Positions 43,837 to 52,399 of a stretch of 64,000 nt of DNA are shown here, piece after piece. A program made the translations under genes and the position numbers. The notes under the pieces were generated by a model. The model was not told the origin of the DNA. It worked only from the letters and a program-made list of their open reading frames with translations, and ran no database searches. Each line of letters opens with the position of its first letter. Positions within the stretch are counted from its first letter, which is position 1. This DNA is from Brevundimonas fluminis. GTDB lineage: Bacteria > Pseudomonadota > Alphaproteobacteria > Caulobacterales > Caulobacteraceae. The stretch spans positions 1-64,000 of the forward strand of contig NZ_RQWJ01000002.1 in the NCBI RefSeq assembly GCF_003934285.1. The letters run 5' to 3'.

Positions 43837-45984
43837 ATGCGTAAGTCCCTGCTTCTGACGGTCGCGGCCTCGGCCGCCCTGCTGGCCGCCGCGCCGGCGA
43901 TGGCCCAGCAGCGCCACACCCTCGACGACGGCCACGGCCACCAATGCGTCGACGAGGCCTGCACCATCTTCACCCTGTTCGATCCGGCCCTGTTCGAGGG
44001 CGGTTCGTGGGAGGGCATCGAGGCGCCCAAGTACGGAACCTGGGGCTTCGCCGTCGACGGGCGCGACATGTCCGTCGCCCCCGGCGAGAACTTCTTCCTG
44101 CACGCCAACGGCACGGCGCTGAAGTCGCTGGAAATCCCGTCGGACCGCACCTCCTACGGCTCGTTCGCCCTCTTGCGCGAACTGTCGGACAACCGCCTGC
44201 GCTTCCTGCTGGACGAGCTGCTCGCCAATCCGAACCTTGCCGCCGGCTCCGACGAGCGGAAGATGACCGACCTGTATCGCTCGTACATGGACGTCGAGCG
44301 CATCGAGGCGTTGGACGCCCAGCCGCTGCAGCCCTACCTGACCGCCATCCGCGCCGCCGACGATCACGGCAAGATGTCCGCGTACATGGGCACGCTCCAG
44401 GGCCGCTTCGGTTCGGGCTTCTTCGGCGTCGGCATCGGCGACGACCAGAAGGACCCCAGCCGCTACACGACCTACGTCAGCCAGTCGGGCATCGGCCTGC
44501 CCAGCCGCGACTACTATCTGGACGAGGCGCGCTTCGGCGAGAAGAAGCGCCTGTATGAAGCCTACGTGGCCGACATGCTGGGCATGATCGGGTGGGAGAA
44601 CCCGGTCGAGACCGCCGCCGCCATCGTCGCGCTGGAGACCCGCATCGCCGAGGCGCACTGGACGGTCGAAGAGAACCGCAACCGCGACAGGACCTACAAT
44701 CCGTTCACGGTGGCGGAACTGGCCGCGCAGGCGCCCGGCTTCGATTGGGCCGCCTGGATGGAGCAGGCCGATCTGGGGGGGGTGACCAACGTCGTGGTCC
44801 GCCAGAACACGGCGCTGCCGAAGATCGCCGCCATCTACGCCGACACCCCGATCGAGTTGATCCAGGCGTGGCAGGCGTTCCACACCGTCGACGACATGGC
44901 GCCCTTCCTGTCGGCCCGCTTCTCGGATCGTCAGTGGCAGTTCCGTTCGCGCGACCTGGCCGGCCAGCCGGAGCAGCGCGCCCGCGACAAGCGCGCGGTC
45001 AGCTTCGCCGAGGGCACGATGGGCGAGGCCTTCGGCCGTCTGTACGTAGAGCGCTGGTTCCCGGCCCAGTCCAAGGCGATGATGGAAGAACTGGTCGCCA
45101 ACCTGCGCGTGGCGCTGGCCGACCGCATCCGTCAGCTGGACTGGATGGGCGACGCCACCAAGGAGCAGGCGCTCTACAAGCTCGACAACTTCACGGTGAA
45201 GGTCGGCTATCCGACCAGGTGGCGCGACTATTCCTCGCTCGAGGTGCGGGCCGAAGATCTGGTCGGCAACGCCGAGCGGGCCGGCGAATTCCGCTGGGAC
45301 TACCAGGTCGGCCGCATGAACGGCCCGGTCGATCGCGACGAGTGGGGCATGACGCCCCAGACGGTGAACGCCTACTACAACTCGACCAAGAACGAGATCG
45401 TCTTCCCGGCCGGCATCCTTCAGCCCCCCTTCTTCGATCCGACGGCCGACCCGGCCGTCAACTACGGCGGCATCGGCGGCGTGATCGGCCACGAGATCGG
45501 GCACGGGTTCGACGACCAGGGCCGCAAGTCCGACGGCGACGGCGTGCTGCGCGACTGGTGGACGGCGGAGGACGCGGCCAACTTCACCGCCCGCGCCGAT
45601 CGCCTGGGGGCCCAGTACGCCACCTACGCGCCGCTGCCGGGTCACAACCTCAAGCCCAACCTGACGATGGGCGAAAACATCGGCGACCTCGCCGGCGTGA
45701 CTCTGGGGATCGAGGGCTACCGCCGCTCTCTGGGGGGTCAGCCGTCTCCGGTCCTGGACGGCGTGACCGGCGATCAGCGCGTGTTCTACGGCTGGGCCCA
45801 GGTGTGGCAGTCGAAGTATCGCGACGACGCCATCATCAACCAGGTGGCCACCGGTCCGCACTCGCTGCCGGAGTTCCGGGTCATCGGGCCGCTGCGCAAC
45901 CTCGACGCCTGGTATGAGGCCTTCGGCGTCAAGGAAGGCGACCGCTACTACGTCGCCCCGGAAGACCGCGTCCGCCTCTGGTAG
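43837..45984 (+). CDS. secreted M13-family metalloendopeptidase (neprilysin-like)
   Basis: 715 aa. A signal peptide (MRKSLLLTVAASAALLAAAP) exports it to the periplasm or outside. Zinc ligands: HEIGH at 552-556 in GHEIGHGFDDQG, and Glu613 in MGENIGDLAG. Substrate-binding VNAYYNSTKNEIVFPAG is present. Full family length; cleaves peptides on the amino side of hydrophobic residues. It stands alone and ends at a terminator (46008). The upstream 158-base gap contains an AT-rich patch (CAATAATTTAAGG). Confidence 0.95.
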   Translation: MRKSLLLTVAASAALLAAAPAMAQQRHTLDDGHGHQCVDEACTIFTLFDPALFEGGSWEGIEAPKYGTWGFAVDGRDMSVAPGENFFLHANGTALKSLEIPSDRTSYGSFALLRELSDNRLRFLLDELLANPNLAAGSDERKMTDLYRSYMDVERIEALDAQPLQPYLTAIRAADDHGKMSAYMGTLQGRFGSGFFGVGIGDDQKDPSRYTTYVSQSGIGLPSRDYYLDEARFGEKKRLYEAYVADMLGMIGWENPVETAAAIVALETRIAEAHWTVEENRNRDRTYNPFTVAELAAQAPGFDWAAWMEQADLGGVTNVVVRQNTALPKIAAIYADTPIELIQAWQAFHTVDDMAPFLSARFSDRQWQFRSRDLAGQPEQRARDKRAVSFAEGTMGEAFGRLYVERWFPAQSKAMMEELVANLRVALADRIRQLDWMGDATKEQALYKLDNFTVKVGYPTRWRDYSSLEVRAEDLVGNAERAGEFRWDYQVGRMNGPVDRDEWGMTPQTVNAYYNSTKNEIVFPAGILQPPFFDPTADPAVNYGGIGGVIGHEIGHGFDDQGRKSDGDGVLRDWWTAEDAANFTARADRLGAQYATYAPLPGHNLKPNLTMGENIGDLAGVTLGIEGYRRSLGGQPSPVLDGVTGDQRVFYGWAQVWQSKYRDDAIINQVATGPHSLPEFRVIGPLRNLDAWYEAFGVKEGDRYYVAPEDRVRLW

Positions 45985-46007
45985 GACCGGATCCAGAAGA
46001 CCGGATC

Positions 46008-46031
46008 AGGGCCGCCTTTCGGGGCGGCCCT
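46008..46031 (+). terminator. rho-independent terminator after the M13 peptidase
   Basis: AGGGCCGCC (46008-46016) pairs with GGCGGCCCT (46023-46031), a 9-bp stem with a 6-base loop TTTCGG, followed by TTGTTCGTTG. It lies 24 bases after the stop. The tail has few consecutive Ts, so termination strength is uncertain. Confidence 0.7.
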
Positions 46032-46073
46032 TGTTCGTTGCGGCCGGCGAAACCGGGCTCCGGGCACGAAAAA

Positions 46074-46102
46074 GCCCGCTGCGGGGGATACACGCAGCGG
46101 GC
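46074..46102 (-). terminator. strong terminator behind hisS (minus strand)
   Basis: GCCCGCTGCG (46074-46083) pairs with CGCAGCGGGC (46093-46102), a perfect 10-bp stem with 9-base loop. On the minus strand it is followed by TTTTT (46073-46069), a classic rho-independent terminator. It lies about 160 bases past the hisS stop. On the plus strand it could add to the M13 terminator. Confidence 0.8.
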
Positions 46103-46259
46103 CTTCTCGCTCTTGAGAGCGGACGTTTCCTCCCCGAAACGCCTCCGATGGCTGCAGGTCGCCCCGCGCCGTCGAGGAGTTCATGAAACCGCCACGATCC
46201 GGGCAAGTCAATCAATCGACGGGGGAAATCGGGCGTTTCCCTGACTGATCGTCGATAAG
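46103..46259 (-). other. structured untranslated tail of hisS, possible small RNA
   Basis: No gene fits here. Read as RNA, the stretch forms successive stems: GGGAAA/TTTCCC (46223-46241), CGTTTC/GAAACG (46124-46141) and CGCTCT/AGAGCG (46108-46121), directly before the terminator at 46074-46102. The long 3' tail, with stems packed before an independent terminator, is the layout of a 3'-UTR-derived or stand-alone sRNA. It could also be chance in GC-rich DNA. Confidence 0.35.
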
Positions 46260-47753
46260 TCAGCCGCCCGGGGCGCCATTTCTCGAAACTTCTTCGATAA
46301 TCTGCCGCAGGGTCGGAACGAGATCGGCGCGCGGCACGGTGACCTGTCCCGGCCGCTCCGCCTTCCACGCCGCATTGTCGGCCAGCCCCGCCGCGGCCGC
46401 GCGGCCCGCGTCCAGATCCTTCACCGTGGCCATCCCTTGGGCGATCTCGTCGCCGCCGAGGATGACCGCGGCGGGCGAGGCCCGGCGGTCGGCATATTTC
46501 ATCTGCGTCTTCATTCCGGCGCGGCCCAGATAGACCTCGGCGGCGATGCCGGCGCGCCGGATCTCCGCGGCGCAGCCCAGCCCATGCGTCATGCCGTCGT
46601 CGTCGAACACGATCACCACCACCGGCCCGCGCGGCTCGGCCGGGGCGCGCCCGGCCGCCCGCAGCGCCGCCGCCAGCCGCGAGACGCCGAAGGAGAAGCC
46701 CGTCGCCGGCACCCGCTCACCGGTGAACCGCGCCACCAGATCGTCATAGCGCCCACCCCCGCCGATGGAGCCGAACCGCACCGGCCGCCCCTTCTCGTCG
46801 GTCGTCTCCAGCAGCAGCTCGGCCTCGAACACGGCCGCGGTGTAGTATTCCAGCCCGCGCACCACGGCGGGATCGAAAGCCACGGCCCCCTCCGGCGCGC
46901 CCAGCGCCCTCACCGCCGCCCCGATCCGCTCCAGCGACTCCAGCGCCGCCGCCCCCGCCGCGCCCAGACCTCCGGCGTCGGCCAGCCGGTCGATGCGGTC
47001 GGTCCAGCCCCCGGCCTGCTCGGCCTTCAGGAAGCCCTCGATCCGGCAGATCAGCGTGGCGTCCAGCCCCGCGCCCCGGGTGTAGTCGCCTGACTCGTCG
47101 AGGCGTCCGGCGCCCAGGAGGTCGCGCACCCCCTCCCATCCCAGCCGGTCGTACTTGTCGACGGCGCGCAGCGCCGTCAGTCGCTGGCCCGCGTCGGTCA
47201 CCCCGCCCTCGTCGAACAGTCCGTCGAACAGGCGGCGGTCAGCGACGCGCAGCACCGCCTGCCCTTCGCCCAGCCCGGCGGCCGTCAGTCCCTCGCAGGC
47301 CATGGCCACGATCTCGGCGTCGCTTTCGGGCCGGTCGGATCCGACCGTGTCGGCGTCGCACTGCATGAACTCCCGGAAGCGGCCCGGTCCCGGCTTCTCG
47401 TTGCGCCACACCGGCCCGAAGGCGTAGCGGCGGAAGGGCTTGGGCAAGTTCTGCCAATTCTCGGCCGCGAACCGCGCCAGCGGCGCGGTGTGGTCGTAGC
47501 GCAGGGCCATCCATTGATCGTCGTCGTCCTGAAGGGCGAACACGCCCGCGTTCGGACGGTCCGCGTCGGGCAGGAACTTGCCCAAGGCGTCGGCGTATTC
47601 GAACGCCGGCGTCTCCAGCGGCTCGAAGCCCCAGCGCTCATAGACCTCCGACACCCGCGCGATCAGCGTGCGCTCGGCGCTCAGGTCGCGGGCGCGGCGG
47701 TCGGCGAAGCCGCGCGGCGCGCGCGCTTCGGGGCGGGAGGAGGCGTCGGTCAT
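46260..47753 (-). CDS. hisS: histidyl-tRNA synthetase, alphaproteobacterial type
   Basis: 497 aa. It attaches histidine to tRNA-His. Motif 2 reads WRNEKPGPGRFREFMQCDAD; the HisA signature is LEYYTAAVFE and motif 3 is FSFGVSRLAAAL, with a C-terminal anticodon-binding domain (about 400-490). Compared with the E. coli motif 2 (GRYRQFHQ) the residues after the loop differ, as known for alphaproteobacteria whose tRNA-His lacks G-1. Start ATG at 47753. DUF418 gene upstream on the same strand, 35 bases away. Confidence 0.95.
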   Translation of the reverse strand: MTDASSRPEARAPRGFADRRARDLSAERTLIARVSEVYERWGFEPLETPAFEYADALGKFLPDADRPNAGVFALQDDDDQWMALRYDHTAPLARFAAENWQNLPKPFRRYAFGPVWRNEKPGPGRFREFMQCDADTVGSDRPESDAEIVAMACEGLTAAGLGEGQAVLRVADRRLFDGLFDEGGVTDAGQRLTALRAVDKYDRLGWEGVRDLLGAGRLDESGDYTRGAGLDATLICRIEGFLKAEQAGGWTDRIDRLADAGGLGAAGAAALESLERIGAAVRALGAPEGAVAFDPAVVRGLEYYTAAVFEAELLLETTDEKGRPVRFGSIGGGGRYDDLVARFTGERVPATGFSFGVSRLAAALRAAGRAPAEPRGPVVVIVFDDDGMTHGLGCAAEIRRAGIAAEVYLGRAGMKTQMKYADRRASPAAVILGGDEIAQGMATVKDLDAGRAAAAGLADNAAWKAERPGQVTVPRADLVPTLRQIIEEVSRNGAPGG

Positions 47754-47788
47754 GCGCGGCGCTTAAACCGGGCGCCGCCCAAGAGCAA

Positions 47789-49024
47789 TCAGCCGGCGCG
47801 CCGGATCGGCAGCATGCGGCCATAGGTCAGGCACCGCCACAGCCACTCCAGCGGCCCCATGGAGAAGACCTTCAGCCACAGCGGCGACCAGATGATCTGG
47901 GCCGCCCAGATCGCGCCGACGACGATCCACATCTGGCTGGTCGAATGCTCGCCGAACCACTGCGGCCCCCACGGCGCGTAGTAGAGGCTCATCATGATCA
48001 GCGTCTGCGACAGGTAGTTGGTGAAGGCCATGCGGCCGACCGGCACGAAGACGGCCGTCACCGCCCTCAGCGCCGACTTCGCCAGCAGGATCAGCAGCGA
48101 GGCGTAGAACAGGGTGATCAGGGGCGCCGCGCCGCGCGCCGCGTCGGCCAGGCCGCCGGTCGGATCGACGTCTCCGCCCGCCGTCGCCTTCTGCCACCCC
48201 AGCGCCGCGAGCACGGCCAGATTGGCGCCGCCCAGAAGGACGAAGGTCAGATAGGCGCCCATGGGCGCGCGCCCGCTGAGGAAGCCGGACTTGAACAGAC
48301 CCAGACCCACCATCATCAACGGCACGGTCACAGGGATCATGAAGGGGATGAAGAAGGGCGCCATGCCCACCCAGGTCATGGCGTTCTGAACGAAGGACGC
48401 CGCGCCGCCCGCCAGCCAGGCGTCGACGACGGCCTGAACCGCCTCGGGCGAGGCGTCGGGCATGCCCTGAGCCATCTTGGCCGCGAACTCGGGCGGGAGG
48501 TTCGCCATGCCCCAGTAGCCCAGCGTCGCCACCACGGCCCACAGCACGGTGATCGCGCCGCCGACCCACAGCAGGCGCCGCGCGCTCCACGACCGGAACA
48601 TCAGGAAGACGAAGCCGCTGATCGCGTAGAGCAGCAGGATGTCGCCGTACCAGAGGGCCGCGCCGTGGATCAGGCCGATCAGCGCCAGCCAGCCGAGACG
48701 CCGGCGCAGCAGGGAGCCGCGGTCCAGATCGCTGCGCTCGCCCCCGACCAGGAAGATCGAGACGCCGAACAGCATCGTGAACAGGGTGCGCATCTTGTCG
48801 GCGAAGAAGGTGGTGATCACCCAATGGCCGATGGTGTCGGCCTGACCGGCGTCCGCCAACGGCGGCTGCTGCGCCATCAGCAGGATCGACGGCCAGGCGA
48901 AGGCCGCGGCGTTGACCGCCAGAATGCCCAGCACGGCCCAGCCGCGCAGCATGTCCAGGTTGCGGATGCGGTCCTTTTCGGAGATCGGCGCGAGGCGCGC
49001 GGGCTCCAGCGTGGAATCGGTCAT
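47789..49024 (-). CDS. DUF418-family membrane protein
   Basis: 411 aa, about 9-11 membrane helices. RNLDMLRGWAVLGILAVNAAA at the N-terminus, then FTMLFGVSIFLVG, and PLEWLWRCLTYGRMLPIRR at the C-terminus mark DUF418 proteins (YeiB-like). These resemble acyltransferases of the OafA type in topology, but no reaction is established. No ribosome site is strong. Same direction as hisS, possibly co-transcribed. Confidence 0.93.
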   Translation of the reverse strand: MTDSTLEPARLAPISEKDRIRNLDMLRGWAVLGILAVNAAAFAWPSILLMAQQPPLADAGQADTIGHWVITTFFADKMRTLFTMLFGVSIFLVGGERSDLDRGSLLRRRLGWLALIGLIHGAALWYGDILLLYAISGFVFLMFRSWSARRLLWVGGAITVLWAVVATLGYWGMANLPPEFAAKMAQGMPDASPEAVQAVVDAWLAGGAASFVQNAMTWVGMAPFFIPFMIPVTVPLMMVGLGLFKSGFLSGRAPMGAYLTFVLLGGANLAVLAALGWQKATAGGDVDPTGGLADAARGAAPLITLFYASLLILLAKSALRAVTAVFVPVGRMAFTNYLSQTLIMMSLYYAPWGPQWFGEHSTSQMWIVVGAIWAAQIIWSPLWLKVFSMGPLEWLWRCLTYGRMLPIRRAG

Positions 49025-49101
49025 CAGGGCCCCCCAAGGCGTGTTGACAAGGATGCTTTACACCATGCGCGGGCCGGCCCCGCATGAAATTCCCGTAACC
49101 C

Positions 49102-50025
49102 TCAGACCTCCGGCGGCAGGACCCCGCGCAGCGACAGACTGCCGCTGCCGAAATCCAGCACCACGGTGCGGAACCGCTGCAGCAGGTCGGCGCCGATCAG
49201 CAGGGCGGGCCCGTCCGTCAGCCCCAGGGCGGCGAAGGCGTGAAGGTCGGCGAACAGCAGCGGCGTCTCGCCCAGATCGCGCCCTCCCAGTTCCAGCCTG
49301 CGCACCCGCCCGGCCGCGGCCAGCCGGCTCTGGCCCGTCACGCCGTGCACCCGGACGGGCGGCAGAACGGCGGGATCGCCGCCCGTCGCGCGCAGCAGGG
49401 CCAGGTTGCCGATCGAGTACTGGGCTCCGGTGTCGACGAAGGCGCGCACGCCGCCGACGCCGTCGGCGCGCACGGCGGTGCTGATCAACTGCCCGAACGG
49501 CCCCAGCCGCGCCCGCGGCGGACGCAAGCGCGTCGGCGTCGTGAAGGCCGGCCCGCTGGGCGCGACGTCCGAGCCTGACGCCCTCAGGCTGACCCGGCGG
49601 CTGCGCACCTGCAGCGTCAGGCGAAAACCCGACAGCACGTCCAGCCCCAGAAGGCCCTCGGTCGCCAGCGCCTCGCGCGGGAACACCGGACAGACCAGAT
49701 CGCGGAACCGTCGCCCCCCGAACGCCAGGCGCGACAGCCGCACGGTGGGCGTCATCTCGGCCGAGGTGATGCCGTGCACGAGAACCGGCGGCCCCTGGGG
49801 CAGCCCCAGGTCGCGCGCCAGCTCCTCGGCCAAGGCGGTCCGGCCCGCCCCGGTGTCGAGCACGAAGGCGTGCCCGCGCCGCCCGTTCAGCGCGACGGCC
49901 GCCGACATGCGCGTCAGGAGATTGGTCAGCAGCCGCGCCTCGACGGGATCCTGCGCCCACGCCGGGCCGGCCGCGAACGCCGCCGCGCCGGCCAGCAAAG
50001 CCCGTCGATCCCACTGATCCGCCAC
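49102..50025 (-). CDS. secreted retropepsin-like protein with two DTGA motifs
   Basis: 307 aa. Two aspartyl-protease motifs in one chain: FVLDTGAGRTAL and AFVDTGAQYSIG, each followed by a repeat-like hydrophobic Gly-Asp segment (LLGLDVLSGF; LLIGADLLQRF). The N-terminus DRRALLAGAAAFAAGPAWAQ has the twin arginine and hydrophobic stretch of a Tat-like export signal. Two fused half-sites could form a pepsin-like single-chain active site. Start GTG at 50025 after GGAGGG. Substrate unknown. Upstream of xerC on the reverse strand, in the same direction. Confidence 0.85.
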   Translation of the reverse strand: MADQWDRRALLAGAAAFAAGPAWAQDPVEARLLTNLLTRMSAAVALNGRRGHAFVLDTGAGRTALAEELARDLGLPQGPPVLVHGITSAEMTPTVRLSRLAFGGRRFRDLVCPVFPREALATEGLLGLDVLSGFRLTLQVRSRRVSLRASGSDVAPSGPAFTTPTRLRPPRARLGPFGQLISTAVRADGVGGVRAFVDTGAQYSIGNLALLRATGGDPAVLPPVRVHGVTGQSRLAAAGRVRRLELGGRDLGETPLLFADLHAFAALGLTDGPALLIGADLLQRFRTVVLDFGSGSLSLRGVLPPEV

Positions 50026-50059
50026 CGACGCCCTCCCCCGACGCCTCCGACGGAGAAGA

Positions 50060-50974
50060 CTAGGCCCGCGGATGGGCCGCCGCATAGACCTCAAGCAGCC
50101 GCGCGGCGTCGACGGCGGTGTACTTCTGCGTCGTCGACAGGCCCGCGTGGCCCAGCAGCGTCTGGATCGACCGCAGGTCCGCCCCCGCGCCGAGCAGATG
50201 GGTCGCGAAGCTGTGCCGCAGCGCATGCGGCGTGGTCGAGGCCGGCAGGCCCAGCCGCCCGCGCAGCCGCTGCACCGTGGCCTGCACGTGCCGCGGCGTC
50301 AGCGGCCCGCCCCGCTTCGCCCGGAACAACGGTTGATCCGCCGTCGCCGGGAAGGGGTTCAGCGCCCGCCAGTCCTCGACCGCCTGACGCACCGCCGGCA
50401 GCACCGGCACCAGCCGCGTCTTGCCGCCCTTGCCCGTGACCCGCAGCGACTCCGCCAACGGCGCGTCCGCCCCCGTCAACGCCAGCGCCTCCGAGATCCG
50501 CAACCCGCAGCCGTAGAGCAGCGTCAGCACGGCCCGGTCCCGCGCCGCCTCCCAGCGCTCCAGGTCGACGTCCGCCCCGGGCTCGTCCAGCAAGGCCATC
50601 GCCTGTCCCTCCGCAACCGGCCGCGGCAGGGTCGGCTTCGGTCGCGGCCCGCGCACCAGCGTCAACTGTGGACTCGCCACGTCGTGACGCCGCTCAAGAA
50701 ACCGGTGAAAGCCCCGGATCGCCGCCAGCGCCTGGGCCAGACTGCGCGCCGACAACGGCCGCTCCCCGCCGCGCCGCTCCGCCAGGTGCGCCCTCAACTC
50801 GGCCGCCCCGACCCCGCCCAGATCGTTCAGCCTCTGCGGACCGCCGCGATGCCCCTCGAGAAACCCGATCCAGTTCCTCCCGGCGTGGCCATAGGCCTCC
50901 AGCGTGCGCGGCGAAGCCCGGCGCTCATGGGCCAGCCAGTCCAGCCAGGCCCTGAGCGCGTCGTCCGCCGTCAT
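50060..50974 (-). CDS. xerC: tyrosine recombinase XerC-type
   Basis: 304 aa. XerC/XerD resolve chromosome dimers at dif. A SAM-like N-terminal domain (about 1-95) precedes the catalytic domain with GCGLRISEAL (Arg), HALRHSFATHLL (His, Arg) and LGHAGLSTTQKYT (His, nucleophile Tyr). It follows DUF484 by 4 bases, the conserved partner in proteobacteria. XerD cannot be fully excluded by sequence alone, but the DUF484 neighbour points to XerC. Confidence 0.93.
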   Translation of the reverse strand: MTADDALRAWLDWLAHERRASPRTLEAYGHAGRNWIGFLEGHRGGPQRLNDLGGVGAAELRAHLAERRGGERPLSARSLAQALAAIRGFHRFLERRHDVASPQLTLVRGPRPKPTLPRPVAEGQAMALLDEPGADVDLERWEAARDRAVLTLLYGCGLRISEALALTGADAPLAESLRVTGKGGKTRLVPVLPAVRQAVEDWRALNPFPATADQPLFRAKRGGPLTPRHVQATVQRLRGRLGLPASTTPHALRHSFATHLLGAGADLRSIQTLLGHAGLSTTQKYTAVDAARLLEVYAAAHPRA

Positions 50975-50978
50975 GATC

Positions 50979-51680
50979 TCAGTCCAGCGCCGGCCAGCGT
51001 TCGGCCATGCGCTCGACCACCCGCGCCACGAAGGCCGCCAGTTCGCAGCCCATGGCGGGGTGAAACCCCTCGGGATCCGGCGAGCCGAAGGCCACCACGC
51101 CGGCGCGCGGCGCCCGTCCCGGAGTGATCGCCGGCGCCATGCGGATCAGCGCGACCGACGCCGTCGCCTCCTCCGTCGTTCCGAACAGGTTCAATCCGTC
51201 GAAGTTCGGTCCCAGCCAGTGCAGCCCGTCCTCGCCGACGAGGGCGTCGACCCGCCCCGGCTCCAGCGCCTTCCAGCCGAACGGCACGGCGCCGGGCTTC
51301 TCCAGCCCCACCGTCGCGCCCGCCAGACCGAACCGAGCCTTCGCCGTCGCGTCCAGCCTTCTGGCGAGGTCCGAGTTCGAGCGCGCCTCCATCAGGTCCA
51401 GCGCCGCCACGTGCGTCTGGGTCTGCGCGGCGAAGTTCGCCCGCGCCACCGTCTCGATGCGCTTGCGGGCGTCCGTCTCGCGCTCGACCTCGGCCTCCAG
51501 CCGCGTCAGCGCCGCCGGCGTGAAGTCCACCACGTTCGGCCCGTGAGGCCGCAGACCCAGCTCCTCCAGCAGCGCCCGGTCGCCGCTCAGCAGGTCGCCG
51601 TGCCCCTGCAGCCAGCCGCGAACCTGCGGCCAGTGCAGGCCGGGCTCGTCGGCGAAGATGTCCAGGGTTTCAGCCGTCAC
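50979..51680 (-). CDS. DUF484-family protein, XerC partner
   Basis: 233 aa. An N-terminal helical part (LHWPQVRGWLQGHGDLL) and a central coiled stretch (TRLEAEVERETDARKRIE) precede a GAF-like C-terminal region with ALIRMAP and GVVAFGSPDPEGFHPAMG. DUF484 genes usually precede xerC. The GTG start at 51680 gives the family N-terminus. Function unknown. Confidence 0.9.
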   Translation of the reverse strand: MTAETLDIFADEPGLHWPQVRGWLQGHGDLLSGDRALLEELGLRPHGPNVVDFTPAALTRLEAEVERETDARKRIETVARANFAAQTQTHVAALDLMEARSNSDLARRLDATAKARFGLAGATVGLEKPGAVPFGWKALEPGRVDALVGEDGLHWLGPNFDGLNLFGTTEEATASVALIRMAPAITPGRAPRAGVVAFGSPDPEGFHPAMGCELAAFVARVVERMAERWPALD

Positions 51681-51715
51681 GCGCCGCGCTCCCGCCGGAA
51701 GCGCCGGCGTCGAAA

Positions 51716-52369
51716 TCAGAGGATGGACTGACCGGTCTTGCCCCAGTCCGCCAGGAAGGCATCCAACCCCTTGTCGGTTAACGGGTGTTTGACCAGGGCC
51801 TTGAACGTCTCCGGCGGCAGGGTCGCGGCGTCCGCGCCGGCCAGCGCCGCCGCCGACACGTGGCCCGCGTTCCGCAGGCTCGCCGCCAGGATCTCCGTCT
51901 CGAAGCCGTGGATGTCGTACAGCGTGCGGATCTCCTCCAGCAGGCCGATCCCGTCCGCGCCGTGATCCTCCAGCCGTCCCACGAAGGGTGAGACGAAGGT
52001 CGCGCCGGCCTTGGCCGCGAGCAGGGCCTGCGCCGCCGAGAAGCACAGCGTCACGTTGGTGCGGATCCCCTTGTCGGCGAAGGCGCGGGCGGCGCGCAGG
52101 CCGTCGGTCGTCAGCGGCAGCTTCACCACCACGTTCGGGGCGATGGCCGCCAGCTTGTCGCCCTCGCGCACCATGGTCTCGAAATCGGTCGCCACGGCCT
52201 CGGCCGAGATCGGCCCCTCGACCAGGGCGCAGATTTCGGCGATGACCTCGGCGATGTTCCGACCGGACTTGGCGATCAGCGACGGATTGGTGGTCACGCC
52301 GTCCACCATGCCGGTGGGGACCATGTCCTTGATGACGGCGACGTCGGCGGTGTCGAGGAAGAGTTTCAT
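51716..52369 (-). CDS. tal: transaldolase (FSA/TalC-type)
   Basis: 217 aa, short TalC/FSA-like transaldolase. It transfers a dihydroxyacetone unit in the non-oxidative pentose phosphate pathway. The Schiff-base lysine is Lys83 in [23 protein letters not shown] and [10 protein letters not shown] flank the N-terminus. Divergent from priA with only 30 bases between starts, so the two promoters must overlap. Confidence 0.95.
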   Translation of the reverse strand: MKLFLDTADVAVIKDMVPTGMVDGVTTNPSLIAKSGRNIAEVIAEICALVEGPISAEAVATDFETMVREGDKLAAIAPNVVVKLPLTTDGLRAARAFADKGIRTNVTLCFSAAQALLAAKAGATFVSPFVGRLEDHGADGIGLLEEIRTLYDIHGFETEILAASLRNAGHVSAAALAGADAATLPPETFKALVKHPLTDKGLDAFLADWGKTGQSIL

Positions 52370-52399
52370 GGGCGGCTCCATAGCCGACCGGCCCCGCCC

